Source: Aurelia coerulea
Lineage: Eukaryota; Cnidaria; Scyphozoa; Semaeostomeae; Ulmaridae
Length of the DNA: 64,000 nt
Assembly: GCA_039566865.1 (NCBI GenBank)
Contig: CM076959.1
Coordinates: forward strand, 12,135,501 to 12,199,500
Direction of reading: 5' to 3'
Part shown: positions 1 through 13,800 of the stretch, one piece after another
How the letters are laid out: each line of letters starts with the position of its first letter
How positions within the stretch are numbered: position 1 is the stretch's first letter
Translations under genes and position numbers: made by a program
The notes under the pieces: generated by a model
The model's input: only the letters and a program-made list of their open reading frames with translations
What the model was told of the DNA's origin: nothing
Database searches by the model: none

Positions 1-1698
1 CTAGTTTTTCCATCGAAGTATTTTTGTTGACTTTTCGCCTGGATATTTTTTGCTGTTGATGTGGCACTATTAAAACTCCGATCCCGGCTACCACCTTACA
101 GTGGGCCCACAATGCTGATTTTCGGAAATTTCATGATATTTTCTGAAAGAAAAGAAAATAACTTGTGTACGTACCTGGCATAAAGAATATTTCAAGATGG
201 ATAGAGAGACCACAAAAGATTAATTTTAAGTGGAAATGGTGGGACTGGGATCAATTTCATCCGCATGTAACATATTTTAGAATTTGCACAAATACCTGAA
301 TATCAAATACAGTTTACTGACAACGAAAAGTAGAAGTTGGTTCATAGCTTGTTTGAAGGGTACTTGAAGGGTATTTCTACGGCGAATTCAGAAACACAAG
401 CATCTTTACTGTTTTACACATTTTTAATGGGCTGGGGCCAACTGACATGTGTGATGATCTCAATCGGAAGAATGTAGATATATCTTATTTCAAATATTTG
501 AACGAAATATCATTGAACCATTGAGTACCTTGTCACAGAGAATTTGTATTTTCTAATAAGTATACCGGGTGTCCCAAAATGATGTATTATTTTTTGATTG
601 CTTATATGTCCATAACCAATGAACTGATTTTCAAAAAGTTTGTTTTATTTGATTGCCGAAAGGCTAAATTGTATTCGAAGATGTTTGTTGTGGTTTACGA
701 CAATGTTTTCATATCGAAAAGAAGATTGATAAACCTGCTCAAATTCAAATCCAAGATGGCATGAGAAAGAAACGGCCTACTTTGCCAGTCAACATCTTAG
801 ATGTGATACAAAGGCTGAACTCTTATTCGTATTCTCTGAATTCAGCATTAACTGTATTCGTATTCTCTGAACGACATATATTCTCTGAACGACATATAAG
901 TTCAGGCTTTTGTATCACATCTAAAATGTTGACTGGAAAAGTAGGCCGTTCCTTTTTCACACCATCTAAGTCTTGAATTTGAGCAGGTTTACTGATCTTC
1001 TTTTCGACATGAAGACATCTGCGTAAAACCACAACCAACACCCTCGAATATAATTTAGTCTTTCGGCAATCGGATAAAATAAGGTTTTTGAAAATCGCTT
1101 CATTGGTTATGGACATATGAGCAATCAAACGATAATACATCATTTTGGGACACCCGGTATGGTTCATGGTATTCGTTTCATGGTTTTTGAAAAGTTTCAA
1201 GTTTAAGCTGAAATAATGACCACAAAAATTTTGGAAAATCGGCCATTTTTTATTTATTTTCATGCTTTTTAGAGGTAAATCATCATGATACAAGAGGAAC
1301 AGACTACATTTATGATATTCTGGTTGATATGGTCTAAACTTTGACATGTCGCTTGTAAATACTTGTGTGGATTACAGTTTTCAGCATGTTTGAGAAATTC
1401 TACATTTTGTCTGATGTTTGCCATTCATGACCAATTTGTTCATTTTCAAACTGATGGGAACTTTTGTTGACGATGGATTAACAAAAGATTTAAAAGCATT
1501 GGAAAGCCCAGAATCTCAGCTTTTGATACATGTATAACATTTTATGATTGAAAATATTTCATTTTGGTCAGTCCACATCTGGGCCCCCTGTGAACCCTCT
1601 CACGTGGCTAACAATGTGGCAGTGCCGAAATAACATCAAATGAAGTAAATTCCATTGTTATCATTCAATATATTGACATAGTCAACCTGTTATTTTAG
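1..1698 (+). other. CARS1 intron (left part)
   Basis: No exon was recognised; I looked for the GGG-D-FPHHDNE region that should precede the first visible exon and did not find it. The stretch holds one palindromic MITE (565-1157). Open frames here are arms of that MITE. Confidence 0.6.
565..1157. mobile_element. Palindromic MITE, TA-flanked (family 1)
   Basis: The two halves are near-complete inverted copies, each about 280 bp. Tips read CCGGGTGTCCCAAAA and its complement, with TA on both sides (563-564, 1158-1159). The TA target and tip suggest a Tc1/mariner-type MITE. No transposase is encoded. Confidence 0.85.
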
Positions 1699-1806
1699 GC
1701 CTATTTTGGTTGTGATCAATGGATTCATTACTTTCTACACGCTGGCCACTTGACAATTGAAGGATGCAAAATGTCCAAATCGTTGAAGAATTTTATCACA
1801 ATCAAG
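1699..1806 (+). CDS. CARS1: CARS1 exon with KMSKS catalytic loop
   Basis: First CARS1 exon in the window: 36 codons, phase 0 at both ends, acceptor TTTTAG and donor GTATGT. It encodes [20 protein letters not shown], then [20 protein letters not shown] is the ATP-binding signature of class I synthetases that stabilises the adenylate transition state. Confidence 0.96.
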
Positions 1807-4800
1807 GTATGTCATTTTGTATCATTTGAATGTATCTCCTCTTCCCCGGTTTAAAACCGTATGCGTGGAATGTTGTGGGGCGTTGTGCAGAAGTGAATAC
1901 CGGGCAAGTAAAAATATCTAGCACGTTTGACGGGCTGTGGATTGAAAAATACGCGGCCGATATCCAAAACTGAAATGTTAATCTGTCAGCCAATGAGATG
2001 TGAAAATGTTGCTTGGCAAATCACTGATCTTTTAGACCAAGAAATGAAGAAAATTCCAGTGAAGGATTTGTATGGGAAAGAGAATTCCACATTCCATGCT
2101 GCTCCATGATTTACTTGCCATTGAAATGTAAAGTCTATTTCTGAAACTGACAATTGCATTGAAACTTTAAATTTCAATGGCAGATAAATCATTGATAAAT
2201 TTACATGGAATTCTCGTTCCAACAAAGACCACTCACCAGCATTGTCGTAATTTCCTAGTCTAATGATGAGTGCTTTACCTAAGAAAATTTTCACATCTAA
2301 GTTAGCCTTTGACTGATAGTTTAACATTTCAGTTTTTGAAAATCTGCGGTATAATTTTTATTCCACATCCTGCCAAACACGTTACCTTGTTTAACTTGTC
2401 AAACACGTGTCAGCAAACGTGTTGACTTGCCTGGTACATGTACGAATTTGCACCAGTTTGAAGAAAGTCATACAAGAGAGCGAGTGTCCCCAAAAAGTTA
2501 CTCTTGTATGAAAAATCACTGAGATTTGTTTGCAATCCCGATGGGATTTTCAAATTTTTTTTCCAAGTAGGTAAAGAAGGATTGTTTTCCCAGGTATAGC
2601 CTGACCTTGTAATTGGTTGGAAAATAGATAATGTGGCTGCCGGGTTGGAAGCATACAGCAAAGAGCACTGATGGCTACCAGAATACTTTCATTTTGTATT
2701 TTAAGCTTTTGGTTTAGTCATAGATGTCAGAAAGAAAGGCAAACCGTCATCGTAGACTTAAGGACAATGACAAATATGAAAATAATAGCTCTTAAGCAAG
2801 ATTTTCGATGTTGCTCAAAAGGTCTGTTCAAGATTTTGTAAACAATGGGAAAGTATGGGGCAACCGGCACACGTGACTAAAGCCTTGGGTTTTTAATGGC
2901 GGCCAGTTTCATCGAAGCTTCTACGTAACTTTCATTGCAGTGTTTTATTGTCTATGCCCATGAAATAAGATGGAACTTTGTATATCCATTAAACTTTCAA
3001 ATATTCGGCGTTAGAAAAATAGAACAAGCCGTGCACGAAAGCTCTGATCACCAAGAGTGTCGCAGATACTTTGGATTGCTATCCTCTGTGCAAAATCGCC
3101 ATTAGCTGTTGTGTTTAGCCTAAACACGTTCGATGATTTGACACGCAGAGCCATGCGGAGAGGATGGGTTGTACAGCCCCTTCAAAGAGGATCCCCTCTA
3201 AGCAATGAAAGCCAACATTTTATCATCTTTAGATATATTTGGATCATTCACAAAAGAGACAGAAAAGAAACATGTATGATCGGTTTGATAATCGAGTTTT
3301 GATGATATTTCAGACGGGAGTACTTTTTTGGGACACCCAGCTGAATGGGTTGAAATCTTCCTGATATGAAGAGTGGAATTAGATTTTTTTTTATGAAATC
3401 ACAACTGTTTACCTCTTGATTAGGACAGTAAGACTGAGTACAATGTTTCGATCTGCGACTGTCATGGATTATTATAATTATCATGGGAACTTCCTTTGAG
3501 AATGAAGACACTTGGATACTGTTAGCATGCCTTAGCTATTTCCCAAAATTTTCTGAGCTTTTCTTGTCGAGTAAGACTGCTTTAGTTTGCTGGCGATTTA
3601 CCGTTTCTTTGAGTCGGGAATTTTGAGAAAATTTTTTCGAACACAGGAATTGAGCAAATCTATCGAACTTGCTTATTTGATTCATAATGGTTCACACAAG
3701 AAGTTTGATCAACAAACTCGACGCACAAGCTATTGATTTATTGTTGATTGAAAACATACAGCTCTTTTCGAATTCAGCCAGTAATTTTGCTCACTGTAAC
3801 ATAACTCAATTGTGTTTTGCAGGAAGCTCTTGAGAAGAATACTTGCCGACAAATTAGATTCGCATTTTTGCTCCATTCGTGGAACTCAACTCTCGATTTC
3901 AGCACCAATGTCCTCAAAGAAGCGGAACAAAGTGAAAAGTTATTCAATGTAAGTAACTGTCATTTAATCTTACCATTGCCGGGTGTAGCAAAACAGCATT
4001 TATGTTCGCTGGCCACGATAGATAGTAAATTAGGCCGATTTTGACGATGGATGATTTAATCTTTAGTAATGTAGCGATTTTTTTCACTTGTGATGGTCTA
4101 CCTTGTGATATGATCACAATAAGAATTTTACAAGGAAAATCTACTTACGGCTACTGTACCCCTTTGGAACGATAAAATCTTTTATCTGATCAATTTTTGT
4201 ATTTTTAGATCATTATTTATATCCAAGAAAGATATAATTGACCCAATGTCTAAAAAAGCGCTACCTCGTTTTGACATATGCTTGCTTTACCCTCCTTGTG
4301 AATTCACTTGAGACCTATTTTGCACAAACTATGCGTCAAATGAAAGGACAGGAGTTGGGCTTGCAGGAAATCATTCTCTCATTTATGTCAGACCTTTCGT
4401 TCCAGAGGACATTAAATTCCTCCCTCGGCTGGTAGCCTTTTTTATACATCCTGTAGTTCGGGAAGAGGCATGGATCGAATGGATACAATTTTTGATAAGT
4501 TCTAACAACGATTCTCTGTTCTAGGATTTCTTTCTGAATGTAAAGGACATTTTACGGAAACCAGAAACAACAACTGTATCTTCACATGATTACAGAGACA
4601 TCGAGAAAGAGCTACAGGAGAGGTAAGAAATATTAATGTCATTTATCCAATCCCTTTCATTTCTGGAGAAGCAATATTGCCAGAGGCCCTTGATTGCGAG
4701 GCCTAAAATTTAAGAGTATTGGAGTCAAGAAGGCATGCTTTAAGTAAATACCATATAAATGCCATACTTCAAGCCTTTCATACTTTTATTTGTAGCATCT

Positions 4801-7800
4801 TTTTTTCTAGTTTTCCTGCAATTTCTTTTAAATTTGAAACGTTTTTCCTTCGTAATATTAGCTTAAAGATTCTTACGAGTAGTGGTTCTTATATGAGGGC
4901 TTTTAGTGTATTTAACAGCATACTGATTGTCATTTCTGATCATGCTCGTACTTTTTTCAGAGAGATTTTGCAAAATTTGACCATGTCAAAGAATCCTTGT
5001 AAGATAGTTGTACGCATGTTGATCAGTATCTCCGTTTTTATTTCAGATTTTTCGAGAAGAAATCCCAGGTGCATCAATCACTGTGTGGTAAGTTTTGGAA
5101 GTTACCTATGGCCTAAAATTTTGAAAAAAGGATTGAAATGAGGGCAAAGTGCTGTCAATTTTATACAGCTTATAGAGCAATGGCAACGAGTTGGACCACG
5201 CTATTGAGGTGGGGAGGGGGGGGATGTGTGTCCGTTTTATTAAGAGATAGAGGATCAAGGACACCGTTATCAGGCAACGATAAAGAATTGACATAATTTG
5301 CTCTAATTTTCATCCCCTGTTCGTTAAATGGCCCATTACTAGTGATATGATGTTTCAAATCTAAGTTGGGCATTCTGCTATGAAATGACGTATGTTTCAT
5401 TTCAAATTGTTGGATGTTTCACGAATGAACTGATGGCCAACTTTTTTCATACCGTATATAATCTCATATTGAAATTGCTACAGCTACTAAAGATTACAAG
5501 AATGATACCACAGAGAGTATGGAAATGCTTATAGCTTATCAACCCTGCGGCCCTTTACATATAGTTGCAAATATAAACATTCGAGAAAATGTTAACTAAT
5601 ACAAATTTACAATTACATTTAGAAAAGGGCGGATAAGTCCATGTATTGGCCGTTGGAGCAGAATCAAAATCGTTTTGTTGCGCAAATTAATTTTAGAGCT
5701 CCTTTATTAATATCAGTTCATGATCTTTCATTGCAAGACAGAATGCGTTCAACTGATAATTCATTTGCAAGGTGAGAAAAGTCATTAGGAGGCAATATTG
5801 CATTGCGACCATTGAGAAGCTCACGTCTAGGTTCTTCGTAAGATTGGCAAAGCAGCAGGTAACGTTCCGTGTTCTCAATGCCATCTCGTGCAGGACGCAT
5901 CGGATCAATTGTATCGCTAAACGATTGTACACCAGCCTTTTCTTAGGCCTAAAGAAATCTTTAGTAAGATATGATTTTCTGATCACTTTTTCGACAACGA
6001 AATGTTGACATAGATAGCTTCAAACCCTTTGCAGAGATCTTTAAGATCGGGCTGTTAATTTTATTTCTGAGTGAGATAACTAATCTAAAAACGTTAAACT
6101 AAGCAGTCAAGAACAGAAATGAATGGCAGAGACTTTTTATGCTGTTACGCATTCTGCAATAAGCGGAGAATGTGACTGATATATATTTGGGTGTTACTTC
6201 ATTTGTGTACCCGATACTTTTATTTTCAGATCTTTCAAACCGCACTGTTTCAATATTCAGTGTTAAAGAGCTATTATTTTTGCCTTTCAGATTCAATCGA
6301 TACAAGCTCTGCTTTACAACACATGCAGTCACTTGTCAAGTTGACGAACATCTATATTGGAAACAAGAAACAAGAAGGAAAAGCCCCAAATCATTCAGTC
6401 GTCAGTGGAATCGCAAAATACCTCACAAAATTACTTAAAATCTTCGGTGCAAATGATGGAGAACAGGAAATTGGATTCCCTGTTAGTGGAATTGGAGCTT
6501 CAAGTAATGTAAGAAAATGCGTTGTTTCTTTGATGTCTTCATTATGCTTTGCCCTACCCTACCCTACCCTACCCTACCCTACCCTACCCTACCCTACCCT
6601 ACCCTACCCTACCCTACCCTACCCTACCCTACCCTACCCTTTCTCTACCCTACCCTTTCTCTGCTCTGCTATCCTGTTTACTCTGGTTTCTTCTCCTTTG
6701 TTATCCTCCGACATATACTTCTTGGAAAAAATAGAAGCTTTTGAGTGAGCATCTGAACCAATCTGAAAATCTTGCCGTTTCAATTTAATGAGATACCAAA
6801 GGAAATGCTGCAGGCAGTAGCCCTTTTCAGGCCAAAATGATTGCATGACAAATTGAGAGTAAGTGTCGATATTTGAAGCCTTGGTAAGGTAAAAAATCAG
6901 AAGTTTTACGAATGTGTCAATGGCTTTTGCCGATCAGTGATTGAAACAGTAAAACTAGTAAAACTATTTCGTGACTTTGCTCTGTACGAGTATTAAGATT
7001 TAGTTTTTACTTGCAGCAAGAAGATGTCCTAATGCCATATGTTTCACTGCTTGCAAATTTCCGCAAAGATGTCAGAGTTATAGCAAAGGAAGAAAAAAGT
7101 GAGTAAACGTGCACATAGCTCGCCTTTGAACATTTCGGGAATGGAGGGTGAGATTTCTAACCAAGTCGACCAGTTTTGTAGATATTACTTAAAGTTAAAA
7201 GATAATTTCATGAAGGTCATTGGGAACGTCTTGAACACCACCGTGTAATAAATTGTACATCAAACCATGTTCGTAAAATGGGGACTGTTCGTTAAGAATC
7301 ACAATGCTTCCTAGCGAGTATGCTTCAAAATATGGTTTTTATTATAGGGGAGAAACTTTAGTGGGAAGAAACTTTCCCATTTTTCGCGTTTTTGGCTGAA
7401 ATTCGCGAAAAGTTTATCCCGCGAAATTTCCTGAAAATATGAAATGCACGAAAATTTATTCCCTCGAAATTTTCTAATTTATGGGACCAAATATTTATAT
7501 GATTAGATATTGATTTTCCTCTTATTATTTTGTTGGGGAGACTGAAATATGTTTAGTGATTTTTCACGCATTTTATGAGCAAGGAGAAACATAGTTAAAT
7601 TCAAATTTATGAAAATTCATTGGTTGTGAAATGCCTGTAAATGGGCCTAAAACACTGGATCAAATCGCAAGGATTCTCCTTCACAGAACAATACGCCAGG
7701 GCACACAATCTCTCTCAAGAGTTATAGGAAATTTATTTTTAGGCCCCTTTTCAGCCAAATTACAGGCAAGCGATTTTATTTACAAAGTCGAATTTACGCG

Positions 7801-10800
7801 TATTTACAAGAACAATCGCGAAAATACTTCGGTACTTCATCCATCAAAAAAATAGATTCATTAAAATCACTTAAGTATTCTACTGGGTGTCCCTAAAGAG
7901 TATTCCTGTTTGAAAAAAATCGCCAAAATCTGATTATCAAACCTCTTACAAAATCTTCTCTTTGATCTCCTTTGTCAATGATTCAAATATATTTAGATAT
8001 GATAAAATGTTTGTTTCCGTACTTAGAGGGTATGAAATAGTGCATTGAAAATCCTCATTTTGAGCTACACTATTTATGCAACATCGTTAAACTTACCTAA
8101 GAGCCACTACCTTGATATTTTCATTATCCTTCAAGTCTGTAATAGTAGTTTGTATTTCTTCTTGACATTTATGACCAAATTAGAAGCTTTTTACTCTGGT
8201 CATCATCATTGCTTTTAGCAGCATGGTTAAAATCGGGCAGCCCTAAAAAGAGCAAAATTTACTACTTTTAATACTAATCACAAGATCAGGCATGCCTGGA
8301 AAAATAATTTGGTCTTAGATCTACTTGCCAAAAAAGGTATATTTGAACATCCGCCTCAGAATAGAATTTTTGTGATTTTTCAAACAGGAGTCATTTTTTG
8401 GGACACTTGGTAGGTACTGGGAATTTTCAAACATCTGAAATTTTTGATGCACCCGGTATATGGAATTGTTAAAACTAAAAGTAAAACGAAACAAGGGCAG
8501 CATTTAGAATGACGGGGACCTGTGCGTCGCAAATTCATGGCTCAATTAATTATGAAATATATGTAGAAATCAATGCAGGTTTCAATGTAGGTTCATTCAG
8601 GCACTTTGTTGGAATTCCAGGTAACAAGATCCTAACACTTTGTGATAACCTGAGAGATGAACAACTGATTGAGCTTGGTGTCAAACTCGAAGATACTGAA
8701 GGTAATTATGTCCCTACTCCTAAATCCTAGATGAAATAATGATGTTTTAACAAGGATATTTTTTTATATATATATCCACTAAAAGATTACAATATATATG
8801 TTACTTACACTACCTACAAATTACTATACAATACTACAGGAACGATACCCCGAGAAGCAAAAGGCTGTGACTACCCCGAGGCCATTTAGACATTGAGCTA
8901 AAACTACTATGGTCTGTCTCAAATTACATGCCATGAGCAATATCTGCTATCAGGTTGACTTTTGTTTGGATTGGTAAATAAGGCATTATCGCAAATATTG
9001 CATGGCATCTAATTTGAGATAGAAATACACGACTTAACTAAAGAAAAACAAGAACAAAGACAAAATAAACTAAAATGGGACATGTAACATTGTGGCTGTG
9101 ATGAAGTGACTTATAACGGAGTTCTTTGGAATTTTCTAACCGAATCGACCAGATTTGTGGATAAATTTTAGAGTCAGAAGGAGTATACTTTTGTTAAGTG
9201 CGTTGGGGAAATTTTTATCACCAAACAATAAAATCTGCAGTAGAACATTATTTTGGACATTGGTGTATCCATATGGTCGCAGCAAATCAAAAACTCCAGC
9301 GAGAAGATCTCTGCGTGGTACTGCAAGGGAAGGGCAAAGCAACAAAAAGTGTTCCGTATCCTCAATACCATCGTTCGTAGGACACATTGGATTTATGGTA
9401 TCCCTAAAATTGGGCTTGAATTTGTGAAAGTTTAGTTTACTGAGACCAACCCTGAGTTGAGTGAGATATGATAAACCTGTTGGGTCATGAATGCCAAATA
9501 TAGATCTTACAGGGGGTCTAATTATCGATAAGAGCTTCTTCTCAAAAGCAGCAACAGACGGTGCAAGTCTAATCTCAGGATCAAGTTTATTCCATTCAGA
9601 TAAGCAATGAGGATAGAAACTAGATTTGAATTTTTCTGTTCTGGCCTTTAATCGCCCAATGACATCCTGGTTGCGAAGAGGGTAATGTGACTGTTGAAGT
9701 GGTGGGATTGGATCCTTAGTATAAACGGGAGTTAGATTATTAAGAATCTTGTAGAATAAAGTAAGACCTCTGCTCCACCTTCGGCAGCTTAATGATTCCC
9801 AACCAAGCTCTATGTAAAACTTTTCTCGCGATGTTCCTCTCCATGTTCCTGTAATTGCTCGCGCAGCAGAATACTGAACAGATTCTAATTTTTCCATAAG
9901 GCTCGGTAAAATGATGCTACCACTGAACTCACATACTTTTGCCGTAATATGGTAAATGACATCCCCATAGTCAAGATGCGGTCGCACATGAAGCTTATAT
10001 AACTCATTTAGAGTATGCCTGGCCAGATATTTAGAGAGATATTTCAGCAAGCCAATACCCTTTCTTGTTTTAGAGATAGCTGATTTGATATGGGCAGAAA
10101 AAGACAGCTTTGAATCGAGTATAATTCCTAAATGTTTGTGTTCATCTACTTTCATCACTGGTGCGTTGTTAAAGTAAATTTCCGGATGATTAGCTTCAAT
10201 CTTTTTCCTTGAGAATATTAGTTCCACAGCTTGTTTGTGTGGATCAGGATTAAACGACATCCTCCAGTCATGAGCCCACTGTCTTATCAACTCCAAGTCA
10301 TGGTTCATGTCATTAGCAGCTGAATCAGAGTCTTGGACGACCGTAAATAATGACGTATCATCAGCGAAAAGCTTAGCATTGCACCTCAAGTCTTCAGTTA
10401 GGTCATTTATATGCACAAGGAAAAATAAGGGTCCTAGAATAGAACCCCGGGGTACTCCTGCCGAAATATCTCCCCAAGAAGAACTCTGACCATTCAAAAC
10501 AGTTCGCTGCTTTCTATTCTCAAGAAAGCTCTTGACAAGAGAAAGAAGATTTCCTGAGACGCCACATCGTTGTAGTTTGTAAATCAGACCATCATGCCAT
10601 ACCCTGTCAAATGCTTTGGAAATATCGAGATATACTGAACGAACATCGAGAGGGGGATTACAATCAAATGCTTTAAAAATTGTGTGCGTTATGGAGGTTA
10701 ATTGGTTGACTGTTGAGTCACCTGGACGAAAACCTGATTGATTTGGGTTAAGTAACTCAGATGAAACAAGATGTGAATATAGAGAATCGTAAATGAGTTT

Positions 10801-13800
10801 TTCAAGTATTTTACCAAAGATTGGAAGAAGTGAAATTGGGCGGTAGTTTCCCTTCAAATTTTTTTTGTTTTTTTTTTGTGAACAGGCACAACATTTGCAT
10901 GCTTCCATATTTGGGGAAATAGACCACTCCTCAGGCAATTTGTGAATATGATCTTTAATGGAGCAACTAATGCAGCATCACTCAACTTTATCATTCTCAC
11001 AGATATTTCATCCCAGCCATGTGCTTTGTTAGGAAACAAGGATGTTTATGTGGCTTATATAATGAACTATCTTGAAGACATTGATTACAGTTCGGTAGAA
11101 ATAGAATTCAGATTTTAGAAAAATTTAGCGTTTAGTAAGTGCTGCAACGCTTTGCTACTTGCAGTGACGCAGTGAAATCAATATTTCAACCTTAAAAGGA
11201 TTTGTATCGACCGCTCACAGGCATTAGCACTATTTTCATTTCTTCCTGGTGACTTTATTCCAGGAAGTGAAGAGTCTGTTCTAAAGTTTGTGAGCAAAGA
11301 CATTTTGTTGAAGGAGAAACAACAGAAACTTGAGGTTCGTTTGTCTTTCAAGTTCATTTGTACCATTCTTGTTTGTTGCTATGGCATTAGCTGCTTAGAT
11401 TTCTAGACTTTAGAACAGGAAATGTTTTGTGGCAGTATTTTCAAATTAATTTGTTAGTTTTTATTCTGTAATACAGCGTGTCCCAGAAAAATTGTTCGAC
11501 GTTTGATTAGATATCAAAGAATAACGATAACATATACATGCTCCTGGTTAGATAACCCTCTTCCTAAGATTTTAAATTAATTTTTGATGCCAGAATCTTG
11601 CGAATCCACTAAGAATTCACGGAGTTACAAGCTTTTAAAACTCAAGTTTGTGCAAAAGCTGAACCAGGCGCCCTTATCTGACTTGTTTTTCAAATATTCG
11701 TCCCAAAATCGAGGTAAAAAAAGACTGTCCAATGTTTTACCTCTCGTTGATATCAGAGCAAACCAAATAGGACTTCAAAAGTAATTTGATTCTTGTAACC
11801 GTTACCAAAATTTACTTAAGAGTGCAAGTATCCAAAACATGGAATGAAAACTTAATCGATGAGAGACTGGGCCATTCCAATTTGTGCTCAACAGGATTCC
11901 TCCAAGTATCCATAATCTTGATTCAATGTTAGAGAAAGCTAGTTTATCAAAAGTGATTTGTAGATTCCATTTGATTTGCTTTGACTAAGCGAGATTCTAT
12001 TCTAGTCTATTCTATTCTATTCTATTCTATTCTTACAAAATATGCAATTAGGGGCGTCTGTTTTCAGCTTTCGCACAAACTTGAACTACAAAAGCTCGTA
12101 ACTCCGTGAATATTTCGCCGATTTGCTAGCTTTTGGTGTCTAAAATTAATTCAAAATCTCAGCAATGTGGTTATCTTACCATGGAGCCCGTTCATCATTT
12201 CGAAATTTTTTAATATTAAGTCGAACATAAAACATTTCTTTTAGAACACCCTGTAGTTTGCGCTTTGCATGTTCACATACATAGCTTTATAAAATATTGT
12301 TGTTCAATTTGATTAATAAGAATACAACTAAGATCATGTTTACAGAACCAAGCCGCCACATATTGACAGGGGATGACAAAACATCGTGCAGTTGAATAAG
12401 ACCTAGAAGGTTGATACTGCCAGTTGATTTTATGATGGAATCTGTTAATAGTCGAATCATTGCCGTGATAAAATATAGCTAAAGTCGACAACTAATACAG
12501 TAAGTCCCCGCACATAAGAAACAGACATATGAGAAAGTGCAGCCTGCCATCACAGGGAATATTTCCCCCTTTATAAGAAACTTACCGGGAGAACCAGAAA
12601 AAAGTTCCCACTTTTGAAAATTCATAACATCAAGAGTACTGGATGAATTGGAATGAATCAGTATTTGCTTGACAGCCAAAAGATTGAAGTATTTTTGTGA
12701 TGTTTCTCGCCTTCTTATGAGGACTGGAAAAATTTGTAAATTCAAGTTTACAAAAACTTTATGGTTGCAAAATGACTGAAAAATGCTTAAAATACTTGAT
12801 CAAATCAGAAAGGACTCTTAGCTCAGAACAACAGAGAAAATGCAATTTCTCATGGGTGAGAGATATCGTCTGCACATTCATTGCCATGGGATTGAAAAGC
12901 TTTGGTTACTGTTTGAGAATCTATGCGAGGATTGTGTTTGAGAATCTATGTGAGAATCTGTGTGAGGAGCGCCTTAACGATTTGATCAAATGTTTCAGGC
13001 CCTTTTTCAGTCATTTTGCAACGGAAACATTTCTATAAAGTTGAATTTACCTATATTTGCAGTTCTCGTAAGAAGACGAGAAAAATCACAAAAATACTTC
13101 GATCTTTTGGCTTTTAACTTTAATCTGAATCCATGGAGGACTTGTGGTGCTACTAATTTTCGAAAGTGGGAACTTTTTCTGGTTCACCCGGTATGCGGTG
13201 ACTTAATGTAACTGGAATTGAAAACTGTTGTTATAAGACATTCGAAACAAGCTTGTCTCAACCTCAGCTAAGAAACTTAAACACCTGTGAGAATGTTTAG
13301 CGAAAATTATTCAGTATTTGAGAGTGACGAATTTTGCAATCGTACAATAATTGGATAAGGTAAGACTATGGAAATAGATTGAAAGAGACTGTACAGGCAG
13401 AGTATGATTTTGTTCTTTCCAGGAAATTGAGATAAAAAAGCGTCAGAAAGAGGCTGCAAAACGGAAGCAGGCTGAAGAAAAGGTAACTGTTAAAGACCCA
13501 TTGCTAACCATGATCCTTTGTGGCATCAAAGGCAACTTTCGTGTTATCTAAAAGTCATTTATGGCCTAAATTCTTGTTGCCTTGCTTTTCATTCGGCACT
13601 CAAGGGATCATGGTTGTCAATGAGTCTTTAAGTACCAAGCACACAGTTTACTGGAGAAGCCAGACTGTGCGAAATGATATGACGACTACTGGTTTTACAT
13701 TATTGGCACCGTAAGGTTATCTTTTGTTGTTTATGTTTTTAAATCTTGGTATAAACCTGTGCTTTTTTGGCAGATGCAGTTCGTTTTCACTCGGACGCTT

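Noticed and set aside
823..1347. 174-residue minus-strand ORF
   Set aside because: It covers one arm of a palindromic MITE; the other arm gives the related 61-residue plus ORF. No transposase motif.
6552..6640. Interstitial telomere array
   Set aside because: The unit is ACCCT, five bases, not the six-base CCCTAA of animal telomeres.
6191..6748. 185-residue ORF with a PTLPY repeat
   Set aside because: It runs through a CARS1 exon in a wrong frame and then through the (ACCCT)n microsatellite.
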